The position numbers and the translations under genes were made by a program. The notes under the pieces were generated by a model. It was given only the letters and a program-made list of their open reading frames with translations. It did no database searches and had not been told where the DNA came from. A DNA stretch of 64,000 bases, from the NCBI GenBank assembly GCA_025769875.1, contig JAGFNK010000083.1:83513-147512 (forward strand), given 5' to 3'. Position 1 is the stretch's first letter. Each line of letters opens with the position of its first letter. The stretch is from Russula earlei (lineage: Eukaryota > Basidiomycota > Agaricomycetes > Russulales > Russulaceae). Shown one piece after another: positions 1 to 10,331 of the stretch.

Positions 1-2
1 CA

Positions 3-668
3 CCATATCGGACCACACCTGCTTATGGTACAACCCTTGCAACGCCGCCGCCTCCCCTTCTCGAAGAAGAGGGACAACTAGAACCCGAAGTTATCCTGAA
101 CCATCGACGAATGGGAAGACGCCAACAACTCCAATACTTAGTAAAGTGGGCCAAACGCCCTATCAGTGATGCTACGTGGATAGAAGCGATAAACCCCACC
201 TTAAGACCACTACTACCGAAGTATCACCGATCCCAGAAACCTCGCCTACCCATACGTATAAAAGTACCTACACCACATCCCACAACGACACCCTTGAACA
301 TCTCCACCACGATATGTCTACCATCAGCATCTCCACTCCAGAGACCCGCGTCTCACCTCTCCCCTCTCCAGTCAACCCCATCTCCCCCAGGACGCTCCAA
401 ACCATCCTGGACATGTACACGGACCTGTCCTCTCCTCAATTACGCCTGTTCATCGATGGTCTCATCGAGACCATACGAATTAGGGAGGTGGGGCAACAGG
501 CCACGTCAGCGGACGCCCAACGTCAGCACAAACGAGTTCTCGAACTCGAGTCACAAGTCACGCGCCTGTCCCAACAACTATAAGAGCGGGACCAACCTCC
601 TGTTTATGCCCCAGAAGGTGTCAGATCGAACAATGGCCGCGCCCCCAACCTCCTCATTCCAGTCCTAG
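3..668 (+). CDS. Element B pol C-terminus with chromodomain, partial
   Basis: The frame is open from the window edge. The first 80 residues are the end of a Ty3/Gypsy integrase. After an acidic proline-rich linker (LLEEEGQLEPEVILNHR) comes a chromodomain with the expected pattern GRRQQLQYLVKW followed by SDATWIEA. Chromodomains at the integrase C-terminus are the hallmark of chromoviruses and are thought to steer integration into heterochromatin. The frame stays open to 668, but protein-like composition ends near 240. From about 314 the better coding frame is the overlapping tail ORF. Protease, reverse transcriptase and integrase core lie left of the window. Element and domain assignment are firm; where pol truly stops is not. 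Confidence 0.75.
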   Translation, partial: PYRTTPAYGTTLATPPPPLLEEEGQLEPEVILNHRRMGRRQQLQYLVKWAKRPISDATWIEAINPTLRPLLPKYHRSQKPRLPIRIKVPTPHPTTTPLNISTTICLPSASPLQRPASHLSPLQSTPSPPGRSKPSWTCTRTCPLLNYACSSMVSSRPYELGRWGNRPRQRTPNVSTNEFSNSSHKSRACPNNYKSGTNLLFMPQKVSDRTMAAPPTSSFQS

Positions 669-1207
669 GGGGGAACGGAACGTGTGCGGTTGCCCGCTTC
701 GTACGCCGCGACCAAGACCGGCCTACTTGGGCCTTGGGAGTACTGGGGGACCAACCAGACAAGCCGCAGTACACAGCTCGTCTCACCGCAGCCCCCATCA
801 ATGATATCAACCAACCCACCGAGAGCCTTCCCCAGTGGTTCGTTCAGCTCATCGGAGCTGAATCAGCCGAACTACCCTACGTCCTTGAAGAAGCCGACCG
901 CGACACAGACTGGGGGGTCGTGGCTGACATTTTCAGATACAACTCCCTCGACACCCACCTCAGCGACCTGCTTGTCAAGCAGGACATCCTTGAAGGGGAC
1001 ATACGGGGCATGCGCGATGACCTGCATCGCTGCAGACGCCGCCTTGAGAGGGCCAACGCGGCGACCCAACTCGCCCACCTCGAGCTCCATGAACCACCAC
1101 AAGACGCACCTGCCCCTATCAGGGCAGGATGGAGACGTTTTGGACGAGGACGTCCAACCTTCGCCGAGGGTGATGTCACAGGAGCTTGTCGTGTTGGACG
1201 AATCTAA
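314..1207 (+). pseudogene. Element B downstream tail ORF, one in-frame stop
   Basis: An ATG at 314 opens a frame that runs to a TAA at 581-583 and then continues in the same frame, without another stop, to 1207. It therefore reads as one protein of about 297 residues broken by a single stop. The first part is Ser/Thr/Pro-rich and leads into a helical stretch (SPQLRLFIDGLIETIRIRE). The second part contains RRDQDRPTWALGVLGDQ and ends in a coiled-coil-like region (DDLHRCRRRLERANAATQL). No known family is recognised. It sits where the other families in the window have their own post-chromodomain tail, and it overlaps the start of the 3' LTR by 34 bases. No CCHC knuckle is seen in it. Confidence 0.6.
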
Positions 1208-1469
1208 TGCTGACAGCTCAAAGGGAAGCGATACACGCCAGCAAGGCATAGAGCTGGCAGTAAGACGTGGCACCGAAATATTCCCGTGTTCGTGTATATA
1301 ACGTGTAGCTTGCGTACCATGTAGACCCCAAGTCAAATCTCCTGTCTCTTAGTCTTGTAGCCTCTCAATCGTAGTCTCTTGTCCACTCACAGGCGTTCGG
1401 AACGCTTACTCGTACATCTATCGCTATTCAAGTCTCTCGTTATCGTCGCTACCCCAAGTGACGGTGACA
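1174..1469 (+). mobile_element. LTR-B, 3' LTR of element B
   Basis: It runs from TGTCAC to GTGACA (296 bp), is preceded by a purine-rich tract (GAGGGTGA), and has a TATA-like box TATATAAC near 1295. The flanking five bases on the right are GTAGA. The left LTR is outside the window. The sequence right of it is the middle of an A-type LTR, so element B inserted into an LTR-A copy. Confidence 0.75.
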
Positions 1470-1901
1470 GTAGAGGCCATTACTCATCACTGGGGGCCTC
1501 CTTACTCAGCAGCTTATGAAACATGACTGAGCATGCTCACTAAGCATTCCCTGATGCCTTACTCATCACTCATTATGCTTGATAACAAGGTTATGACTTG
1601 TCCCCTATTTAGCAGTTCCCTTGTAGTATATAAGTGCTCAATAGAATAATGAACAGTCCTCAGACTGTCCATTTGATTTGTGGCACTCTATTACTGAGGG
1701 TACTCCTTTGTGACCACCCTATCTAGTACAACCTGGCCCTCTCCTTCTGTGACCATCTCTCACAACCAGTACCAGTTCCTCTCTGGTACTTGTTACTCAT
1801 TTGGACTGTGCTTTTGCCAACTTTGTCCTTGAACTCAGTTGACTCATCTCTGTGCTCTTGTCTCACTCTTGAACTGGATTGTTCAACAGTGAGTTCTGAC
1901 A
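1470..1901 (+). mobile_element. LTR-A1, right part only
   Basis: This matches the last ~430 bp of the 961 bp LTR-A consensus read from the copies at 19388 and 51338: TATATAAG near 1629, the dyad GGACAGTC/GACTGTCC, then the end GAGTTCTGACA. The left part must lie outside the window, beyond the 5' LTR of element B, which interrupted it. It is clearly diverged from the younger A copies. Confidence 0.75.
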
Positions 1902-2310
1902 GCCAGCTTCTGCTGTGGTAGTGAAAAGAGTTTTCTCTGGGAGTTGAGACACAATCTCCCTCCATCATTCTAGTTTAAAGGCAGAGACCATCAGATCCCT
2001 TATGCTGGTCAAAATGAGGTTGCACTTAGAACAAGAACACACAAACTGGGCATCTCACACTTAAAATTGTAACATGTGCCATCTGGGTGGCCACAAAATC
2101 ACATGCACACATGTATGTGTCATTGTTTCACATCATCATGCACTTTTGTTGTTTCCACTCTCCCTTTGTCCACCTCGCCACCCTTTGATCCTCCCCTTTA
2201 AGAGTAAGCAGATCTCTTCCTTTCCTCCCTCTCCTTGCTGCTGGCCATCCCTGTTGTATGTGTGTTTGGGATGTAGCTGATGTATCACCCTCAACATCCC
2301 TGTCACAACA
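1902..2310. other. Unassigned 409 bp without recognised gene
   Basis: AT-rich to neutral sequence between LTR-A1 and the inverted-repeat element. Only short shadow ORFs are present. There is a pyrimidine-rich stretch near 2140-2240. I see no motif that identifies it. Confidence 0.5.
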
Positions 2311-3259
2311 GGCAGGAAGGGATAAGTTGACTCTGCTTATAGTCAACTCAATGGACAATAAAAGTAGAATATTTCAAGTGCTGAGTAGGCTCTGTTGTGG
2401 CCACAAATTATATTACATAAGTAATGACTTTAGTTGAGCATGAAAAATGTGACAAAAAAGGTTAAATAAGGACAGTCTACTCATTCTGGCACAACTTTTA
2501 GCCAGGCTAGGGTAATATGTTGTGCTGGAATGAGTAGACTGTCCTTATTAAGGCCCCTTTTACCAACCAAGAATTCTTGAATCTTGAACTTGAACTTGGA
2601 TTTCGGGATTTTCTGGGAGTGACAGGAGTGACAGGAGTGATGTAAGTGATATGATGTATATAATAAATTAATATGCATTTTTTTTTGTTGTCATTTGCAT
2701 ACTCACATATTTGGGGTTACACATGATGTGTCAGCGTCAAACTCGGAGTCGAGCAGTCCAACTCGAGCTCAACATCTGGGTGCTTGCAGCCCCATTTTCA
2801 CCAGAGCTGCACATACAAAATTTGCACAAAGATGTGCACCCACACATTGGTGACACATATTCTGCCTTATGACATGCTTGCAATACCCCACTTGGAAGGA
2901 GTGGAAGGAAGGGTTAGAAAAAATATTTTACATATCACATGTAAATCCAGCAAATCACACTGGAAAATAACTCATATTTGAAATGGACTCATATTAGTTT
3001 ATTATGTCACTTACATCACACCTGTCATTCCTGTCACTCCCGGAAAATCCTGAAATCCAAGTTCAAGTTCAAGATTCAAGAATTCTTGGTTGGTAAAAGG
3101 GGCCTAACCCTTTTTTGTCACATTTTTTGTGCTCAACTAAAGTCATTACTTATGTAATATAATTTGTGGCCGCAACAGAGCCTACTCAACACTTGAAATA
3201 TTTTACTTTTATTGTCCACTGAGTTGACTATATGCAGAGTTGACTTATCCCTTCCTGCC
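2311..3259. mobile_element. Non-autonomous DNA element with ~250 bp inverted arms
   Basis: The left arm (2311 to ~2640, including an inserted MITE) and the right arm (~3000 to 3259) are inverted copies of each other, starting with GGCAGGAAGGG and ending with CCCTTCCTGCC. The arms share blocks such as GGTTGGTAAAAGGGGCC and CATTACTTATGTAATATAAT in inverted orientation. The ~360 bp between them has no coding potential. No transposase is present and no convincing target duplication is visible (at most CA on each side), so the class is unknown. The similarity of the arms (roughly 90 percent by eye) suggests moderate age. Confidence 0.75.
2465..2549. mobile_element. 85 bp MITE inside the left arm
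   Basis: Perfect 22 bp terminal inverted repeats begin AATAAGGACAGTCTACTC, with a further imperfect extension (GCACAAC/GTTGTGC). The sister arm at ~3095-3105 lacks this block and reads straight through GGGTTAGGCC, which shows the empty site and proves insertion. The flanks suggest a TTA/TAA-type duplication, as in Tourist-like elements, but two- and three-base readings are both possible. Confidence 0.8.
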
Positions 3260-3516
3260 CATTGTGTGTAGCCTGTGACGGAAATCTTTAGCATGCCCCT
3301 TTGCCATCTAATGCCCTTTTTTGTTGTCAGATGGGACATACCCCTCATTTGTGTGCTGGCAGGAATAAGCCAGCTGAACCAAAAATGCCATTGTTCAGTC
3401 ATCATGTGCCCTCCAACAGACCAAAAGAGAGCCTGAGGCACAGTCTTTTGATTGGGTAATATATCACACAAGGGAAGCATTTTCTAGCAATGACTCTTTT
3501 TTATTTGGCTGGGGTG

Positions 3517-3776
3517 TCAGTTCACATTCTTCCCAGCTTCCTCAGAAATGACTGCCTTGCGGTTGACAACCCTCATCCACCTTCCCACCTGAATGGTTGG
3601 TGTGCCACCCAAATGAAAGCTCAAACTTGAGGTATTGAGCTCATCCAGTTGCAGCATCATGGTGCTCATCCTGCACTGAGATTGTGCTGTGGAACCACTA
3701 GTAAGTGAATCAGTCTTGAATTGCAACTGAAAGACAGAAAACTCACCCATAAAGTGACCACAAGTGGAGTGCATTG
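3517..3776 (-). pseudogene. Possible gene fragment next to LTR-A2, unknown
   Basis: On the minus strand a frame is open from inside LTR-A2 down to a stop at 3517. The part outside the LTR, about 85 residues, looks protein-like, with GEFSVFQLQFKTD and later FHLGGTPTIQVGRWMRVV. I do not recognise it. It could be the C-terminal piece of a host or transposon gene cut by LTR-A2, or chance. No continuation could be found on the other side of the LTR at 4708. The stretch 3260-3516 holds nothing recognisable. Confidence 0.25.
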
Positions 3777-4707
3777 TGTTGGGATTCACTGTTGAACAAT
3801 CCAGTTCAAGGGCAAGGTAAGAGCTTGGAGATGAGTCAACTGAGTTTGAGGATGAAGTTGGCGAAAAAGCACAGTCCAAACAAGTAACAAGTACCAGAGT
3901 GGAACTGGTACTGGTCATGAGAGGTGGTCATGGAAGGAGAGAGCCAGAGTGTGCTAGATAGGGTGGTCCTAAAGGAGTACCCCCAGTAGTAGAGTGCCGC
4001 AAATTAAATGGACAGTCTGAAGACTGTCCGCTACTTTATTGAGTGCTTATATACTACAAGGGAACTGCTTAATGGGGAACAAGTCATAACCTTGTTATCA
4101 AGCACACTTGACAGATGAGTAAGAAGTTGGAGTATGCTTACTGAGCATGCTCAGTCATGCTCAGTAAGCTGCTGAGTAAGAAGGCTCATATTGATGAGTA
4201 AGAGCATGCAAAGCACCTGATTCATTTACTGTTAGTTAGTTTAGGGCCAGTCATCTGAGGACTTGTGGTTTGGTCCAGGGAATAGAGTTGTCCATAAGGC
4301 CCCTTATATAGTTCTATTAGAGTCCTTAGACTCGACCCTAATATCCCTATTAAGGTCCTTAGTATTGCCTTATAGTTCATTCTAAGGTTATTAGAGTTAG
4401 TCTAATAATGTGTTATAGGGCCTATAGTATCTTCATTAGTGCCTCTTGTAGAGCACTTTGGGTCGTCCTAAAGGGTTTTTAGGGAGCCTATAATACTGTA
4501 TTATATTGCTAGAAGGGTTGCCACTAAGAAGGGCTTGTTGTATGTCGATTGTGCCAAGAATCAATTGTGTGACAATGCACGTGCAATATTGTGGACACCT
4601 CTACTCACCCCTTTTGTCCATGTGAACAGGGTGGCATCATAGAGGCTGGGTTTTCTCTAATAAGGAAGGGTCCTTCAGGGGCCCTCTCTGGGAAATAGTT
4701 CATGACA
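3777..4707 (-). mobile_element. LTR-A2, solo LTR, diverged
   Basis: On the minus strand it runs from TGTCATGAAC to the end CCCAACA (931 bp) and contains the A-family TATA region and the GGACAGTC dyad. The flanks CATTG and TGCTG do not match, so the target duplication is lost or the copy is rearranged. It carries many differences from the 961 bp copies, and its small ORF is broken by stops. Confidence 0.8.
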
Positions 4708-4864
4708 TGCTGGATGATGGACTTGAAGATGTTGGGATACAACATGTTCAACCTCAAGAGCAAGAGAATGGGCTAGGTGAAGGTGAGGTGGGTGTGAGAA
4801 GCAATGTACAGTGTCCAACTGATGTGTGGAAGCAAGGAAGCAACTCAAAAAAAACAAGCATATG
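4708..4864. other. 157 bp spacer left of element C
   Basis: Short sequence between LTR-A2 and the 5' LTR of element C. The last five bases, ATATG, are the expected left target duplication of C. An open plus-strand frame (GLEDVGIQHVQPQEQ) could be coincidental. Confidence 0.3.
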
Positions 4865-5095
4865 TGTTACAACATTTTCCCTTTACGTTTAATTCTTACC
4901 TTTTACTATGGACTGTTGCTTCCATACGTCCCTTTACTTACTGGTCTTGTGAACTCTTATGTCTTGTGATCCTTTCTCTGTTATCATGTGATCCATACAT
5001 GTCCAGGTAACATTGGATTGCTGTTACTTTCCCTTTGTTTGGTTCTCTTTCCTTTTATATTTGCTTCTTAGTTTTGACTGTGCAATGCTGTGCAC

Positions 5096-5480
5096 TGTTG
5101 AACCGGAACCCAAACAGATCAAAGAAGGCGAAGACCTTCATACAAGGTTCAAGATCCGCTCATAGATGTTACGTGTTAGACAGAACTTTAGTATATGCGC
5201 TTATGGCAATAGGGTTACGCATACTACGCTATCTATCACAAGATGCAGCCTTATGCTGCATCTAGAACATTTCCACATCATGCGTCACTCAATGCGCGAT
5301 ATAGTGGACACCTGTAGTCACCTCTTTTGGACTTAGGAACAGCCCTGGGTCATAGAGGTATAAATACCATACTTGTAGACGAGTATACACATTGCTCTAC
5401 AACCCAATATAACTTGAGCATTAGCACAACCTCTAAGGTGGGTTGCTTGGCCTGTTAGCTGCGCTCTATGCCGTGCAACA
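5096..5480 (+). mobile_element. LTR-G, solo LTR
   Basis: 385 bp running from TGTTGAACCGG to CCGTGCAACA, flanked by a perfect TGCAC duplication (5091-5095 and 5481-5485). It is missing from the other two C LTRs, which read straight through GCAATGCTG to CTACTGTGCAGC. It contains TATAAATA near 5361. It is the only copy of this family in the window. Confidence 0.85.
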
Positions 5481-5612
5481 TGCACCTACTGTGCAGCACA
5501 GTCATTTGCTTCTGACTCATTTGTGGCCTAATTTCTATGACTCCTACTTATTATGACTCCTACTATACTAGTAGCACAGTCAAAGTGCAGCTATTGCTGC
5601 ACTTCTCCTGTA

Positions 5613-5656
5613 TATATAAGCTCAGTACTTTGTGACCAAAGCCCTAAGCTTGGTCT
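5613..5656 (+). promoter_or_regulatory. TATA box and self-primer segment of element C
   Basis: TATATAAG lies at 5613-5620. At 5646-5656, 33 bases downstream of the start of the TATA box and so about where transcription should begin, lies AAGCTTGGTCT. It is the exact reverse complement of the primer-binding site at 6134-6144. It is also the right arm of a dyad whose left arm is GACCAAAGC. Confidence 0.7.
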
Positions 5657-6133
5657 CTTGTAGAATCCAACCTACTCTTGTCCAACATTTTCACCTGCAA
5701 CCCACTCCACTCCTAATCCTCAAACCACATCCACCTCTCCATTTCATCAACTCCTCACACACACACACCATCTACCATCTACTCTCTCTCCCTATCCCTA
5801 AGAGTCTCTCTTCACTCTACTGAGAAGAGCTCTCCTCCTTAAAGACCTACCTTCCTCTCCTCTCTGCATGTTCAAGGTCTATGACAGACTTGAATGCATA
5901 TAGCTAGTGGAGCCGGCCCTAGTCTATCCCATTACAATTTACCCTGGCTTCTCAACAGACCAAGTCATACTAGGAAGGGTCTATTGGCCATGACCTGTTT
6001 AGCATAAAACACTTTGACCGCTGCAGGGATCCTTATCCTTTACAACAGGAACCAGCCCATTCTTCAAACTCACCTTTACTACCAAACTTGTCTTCAGGCT
6101 TGAGAACTGACATGGCTAGTTACCATGACATCA

Positions 6134-6144
6134 GACCAAGCTTT
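6134..6144 (+). promoter_or_regulatory. Primer-binding site of element C (self-priming type)
   Basis: AGACCAAGCTT begins two bases behind the 5' LTR. All 11 bases pair with the LTR segment 5646-5656. This is the arrangement known from Tf1 of fission yeast, where the 5' end of the transcript folds back to prime reverse transcription. Confidence 0.7.
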
Positions 6145-6146
6145 AT

Positions 6147-6974
6147 GTCAAGACACGTACTGCTGATCACTAAGGACTCAGGAGCAGGTGGGCAAGGGTC
6201 AGAACAGATGGTACACGGCGTAGGCAGCGTTGAACAAGAGGACAAGCCAAATGACTAGAATGTACCAGATGGGGACTGGCACATGTTGCAGGAGGCAGAG
6301 GCAAAGAGCAGAGGCCAGTGCAGCGAAGGGGCTTTAAACAAGGCGGTCGTTGAAGAGTACCTTGGAGGCAGGGGAAGTCTTTAAACTGAGCGGTCGCAGG
6401 GGAGTACCCAGGAAGATGCGAGTATCACAAATGGACAGTCTGACGACTGCCATGCTTCTTTGGGGCTTATATACAGTGCACAGGGTTGATTACAAAGAAC
6501 TGGAACTATTCTAGACCCTCTGGTACCATCCAATAGGACTACAGAGGCATAAACTTGCTTGTGTCAAGTTTCAGGCTTACTGAGCGCATTACTGAGCATT
6601 GTGGAGCGATGACATCATTATGATGTCACTGTGGAGCGCTTAGTGAGCCTATGAGGTCACTGTGGAGTCGCTCAGTCAGCTATGATGTCATTGGGGCCTT
6701 GATGATGTCAGATGAGTTGTGCAACAGTTTCTAAGAGTTTGTGCCACTGTTTTGGGTTCCTGGTGGCTGGGTGACCATGTGGCTGCCACGCGATGATTAC
6801 CTGATTAGGAAACAGGTGCCTGGTCGTGTTATAGTGTCTTTGCAATAGCAATATCTTGCACCGCAGGAGGGATATCCCAAGAAACGGAAGGGAGTTGGTA
6901 ATGCAAAGTGAGAGAAGTCTCTCTTGAGTGGAATAGGACAATATTCGGCCAGTACCTGGCCTTGGTTCGTAACA
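6147..6974 (-). mobile_element. LTR-E1, solo LTR in the leader of C
   Basis: 828 bp, TG...CA ends (TGTTACGAACC to CTTGACA on the minus strand), with a perfect CTTTA duplication at 6142-6146 and 6975-6979. The leader of element C reads on directly after it. Confidence 0.9.
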
Positions 6975-7081
6975 CTTTATGCTTCACAATAGCTTCTACA
7001 TCAGAATTACCTGTCATCCCCAAACCTTCTATCAAACCAGCTTCCTCATCTAACCCTCTTGAACACCAAACTGTCACTTGA

Positions 7082-8816
7082 CACAATCAAGACAACCTAC
7101 CCAAATGAATCACTGGTAAAGCCTTTTGGCAGGACACCCCACCAGAAGTAGGATACTACCTCCACATCAAAAATCTTTATCACCCTATCAAATTTATCAA
7201 CAGACGTTGGTACAGACTTGATAGATGATATGTTGGAATTCACCTTGAATATGCCACTCACAAAGGCCTTCTCCTTAATAACAAAGAATACGGTTTAGGA
7301 TCTTGGGACAAATCAGATCCCCAGTACCAATGTTTTCAATATCAACCCTCACCCTCTCTAGGAAGACATCATTTATCTTCTGTGGAAGAATCCAATCAAC
7401 CTTCCTCTTGACCTTGAACTACACAACCTTCACCCAGGTTATCACCTGTACATCTAGCAGTAGAAGCTGCAATTGCACCTGAACCACCCATTCTACCACA
7501 AAGGATCTTTGGTATCACTTGCATACCCACTCCTAGACCTCCTTCTCCTCCTACCCCACCCAGACCTCCTACTCCTACTCCTCCTCCTCCACCAAGTCCC
7601 CAAACTATGGCTGCCATAGTTCCAATCCCTTCTAATGGAGCAGTCAGGGGAAACCCACCATCTATCTTTGATGGAGACCGCTCCCAATCCTCCAAATTCA
7701 TGAGAGAGTTTGCCATCTTTTGCAATATGAATGATGAGAACTCTCTCTTTAACAATCCCTATAGATGAGTTAATGCTTGTCTATCCTTTATAAGGGGCCC
7801 TAATGTGGACCATTGGGTTGACACTCAACTGGAAACACTCAACAATAGTGTCAACACTGCTGGAGTACTCAGGACCAACAAAGCTCTATGGAATGACTTT
7901 ATAACTGTGTTTAACAATGCCTTTACTGATACTAATAAGAGGCAAAACATGTTCAATAAACTAGCTGTTCTAAGGCAACAAGGACCTGACCTTGACTCCT
8001 ATATCGTCACCTTTACCAACCTTGCCAATGATGCAGGATATGACCTAAATGCAAATGGAACTCTAGACTATTTTGCTAGAGGTCTTAGTAGGCCATTACT
8101 CAATAATGTTCTAACAAGGGAAACCCTACCTACCACATTCATGGAATGGACTGAAGCAGCTAGAAAGGAACACAACAAATATACCATTAGGCAAAGTTAA
8201 ATGGGAGATATATGCAATATCGCATGTAATCCCCAACATTTCCTTAACTTCTGCCCTACCAATACCACATTCCACCCTCCTCCTGGACCACCTCCTAGGG
8301 CCAATCCTACATTTGTACCAAGGAACCCTACAGGTCAATTTATTCCTAGGGGCAACAATCAAGTAGTTCCAATGGACATTGATTGTGCTAGAGTGGCCAC
8401 TACTGAGCAAGAGAAGAATCAACACCAAATCAAAGGTCATTGCTTCTTTTGCTCTAAACAAGGACATATTGCTAGTAAATGTCCTAATAAGTCGACCACC
8501 TTCAAGTTGGTTCCTATAAAAACATGTCTGGTTGAAGTTATAGAATGACATGAATACCAGGAACTGTACTATCCTGAAGAACAGGTCAACACTCACGTTC
8601 ATTCAGCTCAAACTGATGAACAGCCAACCAAATTATCAGGAAAATCCTCCTGATGATCAACCAGCCCAACAACCCACTCAACAGGAGACACAAGCTCCTG
8701 ATGAAGGGCCATCTCCTGAGGAAGTTGTGGCTATAATGTCTGGATATTCTGAAGAACAACGTTGCTCATGGGCTACTGCCATGGTCAATAATGGCATGGA
8801 TTTTCCCCCAGCTTGA
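7082..8816 (+). pseudogene. Element C gag, degraded
   Basis: A Gag polyprotein forms the virus-like particle and packages element RNA. Frame 2 reads through from an N-terminal domain (FWQDTPPEVGYYL, 7124), via a proline-rich linker (7530-7600), into a capsid domain (FDGDRSQSSKFMREF, later TGPDLDSYIVTFTNLA-like spacing) and a CCHC knuckle CFFCSKQGHIASKC near 8443. Stops interrupt it near 7103, 7232, 7397, 7403, 7766, 8198 and 8546. Most are TGA where CGA would fit. A frameshift near 8640 moves the reading into another frame, which ends in an acidic C-terminus (SPEEVVAIMSG) with a TGA at 8814. The protease frame overlaps in -1. No intact start codon could be fixed because the N-terminus is damaged. 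Confidence 0.7.
8798..8804 (+). promoter_or_regulatory. Putative -1 frameshift heptamer, element C gag/pol
   Basis: GGATTTT read as G GAT TTT in the gag frame, ten bases before the gag stop. The protease continues in the -1 frame. The same heptamer stands at the same place in E and F, and GGGTTTT in I. Confidence 0.5.
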
Positions 8817-9248
8817 ACTACCTGGCCTTAGTTCAAGCTGTCTTCCCTAGTGATGTATTTGTAGCAAGACTCAATTCAATCAAAGTTCCTGTTCAAGTAC
8901 ACACTAGTGGACAAAGAGCTGATCTCATTGCTCTCTTGGACAGTGGAGCAACCAACAACTTCATTCACAAGAATATCATCACTTGCTACAGATTCTCAGT
9001 TACCACTCTACAAAAGCCAAAAATCATGCACAATTTAGATGGTACTCACAATAAAGCTGGTACTGTCACAGAAGCAGTCAACCTTTACATTTGATTTAAG
9101 GGACAAGAACATCAAATGCACTTCTATGTCACTGAAATATCCACCGATGACATGCTTCTTGGCTTCCCATTCCTCTGTGCTACCAACCCTACTATTGATT
9201 GGACTAAAGGAACCCTTGAGGATACTGTTGTAGCCTCTACTTGGGGTG
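8813..9248 (+). pseudogene. Element C protease, first half of split pol
   Basis: This is a retropepsin-type aspartic protease that cleaves the element polyprotein. The catalytic triplet DSGAT appears at about 8939-8953 (ALLDSGATNNFIH), followed by the second conserved block DDMLLGFPFL. One TGA at 9092 breaks the frame where an arginine codon would fit. At 9248 the frame is cut by the E element. After removal of the guest and one copy of GGGTG, the codons continue in frame at 28270 as ADKWIKQLHLP, so this and the 28265-31273 piece are one gene. Confidence 0.75.
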
Positions 9249-9705
9249 TGTTATGAACCAAGGCCAGGTACTGGCCGTATATTGTCCTATTCTACTCAAG
9301 AGAGACCTCTCTCACCTTGCATTACCAACTCCCTTCTGTTTCTTGGGCTATCCCTCCTGTGGTGCAAGATATCGCTATTGCAAAGGCACCATAACACGAC
9401 CAGGCACCCATTTCCTAATCGGGTAATCATCACGTGGCAGCCACATGGTCACCCAGCCACCAAGAACCCGAAACAGCAGCACAAACTCTTAGAAACTGTT
9501 GCATAACTCATCTGACATCATCAAGGCTCCAATGACATCATGGCTGACTGAGCAACTCCACAGTGACCTCATAGGCTTGCTAAGTGCTCCACAGTGACAT
9601 CATAATGATGTCATCGCTCCACAAAGATCAGTAATGCGCTCAGTAAGCCTGAAACTTGACACAAGCAAATTTATGCCTCTGTAGTCCTATTGGATGGTAC
9701 CAAAG

Positions 9706-10240
9706 TGTTAAGATCAGATTGATCTTATTGCTGACTCTTAGTGGAAGAGTTGCTTGATTTAGTTCAAGCACTAAACTTTGATTCCTTTGATATTATCTCA
9801 GGAAGAATAGATGTAAGAGAAGAGAGGGGCCTCTTCCACCTGGAGTTCTCCTATAGACTGAGCAGAGAGTTTTAACAAGATGAATGTTTCTTGTTATGAA
9901 AAGAGTAAGTCGAGCGTAAGGCTCAACTTCACAGTACCACAGACTATTTATATGATATCTCCACAACTACTGATCCGATTCGTACGAAACTTGAGGTACA
10001 CATAGCTGAGAACCAGTAGTATCCACATACGTAGAGCGCAATTTGAGAATGTCAGAAATGACTCACGCGTGAGTCATTCCTTCCTAGTATCTGTCATCAA
10101 TCAGTAAGTAGTGAGTAAGCCATTACCAACCAATCAGTAAGCAGATCAATAAGCGATCACCAATCTAGATGAGTAAACACAAATGAGTCACCAGAGCATA
10201 GGTAAGCAGACGAGAACAAGGAGGCACAAGAATCCTAACA
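9706..10240 (-). mobile_element. LTR-H1, solo LTR inside LTR-E2
   Basis: 535 bp, with a perfect CAAAG duplication at 9701-9705 and 10241-10245. The family strand is set by TATAAATAG on the minus strand near 9955 and by minus-strand ends TGTTAGGATTC to GATCTTAACA. Confidence 0.9.
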
Positions 10241-10289
10241 CAAAGGGTCTAGAATAGTTCCAGTTCTTTGTAATCGACCCTGTACACTG

Positions 10290-10331
10290 TATATAAGCCC
10301 CAATGAAGCATGGCAGTCGTCAGACTGTCCA
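10290..10331 (+). promoter_or_regulatory. TATA box and self-primer segment of E(+)
   Basis: TATATAAG at 10290 and, 32 bases on, AGACTGTCCA at 10322-10331, which is the reverse complement of the primer-binding site at 10620-10629. The upstream GGCAGTCGTC is an imperfect dyad partner. Confidence 0.65.

Larger units (their letters stand above)
4865..6131 (+). mobile_element. LTR-C1, 5' LTR of element C (contains LTR-G)
   Basis: It begins TGTTACAACATT and ends GTTACCATGACA. Without the 385 bp guest LTR-G plus its duplicated five bases it is 877 bp, close to the 883 bp solo copy at 54323. A promoter is visible (TATATAAG at 5613). Its partner is the truncated 3' LTR at 48489. Confidence 0.85.

Noticed and set aside
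872..1336. 154-codon minus-strand ORF over the B tail
   Set aside because: Antisense to the better-supported tail frame and running into the LTR; no recognisable feature.
4707..4892. 61-codon plus-strand ORF left of element C
   Set aside because: It starts in LTR-A2 and ends in LTR-C, so it cannot be a natural gene as it stands.
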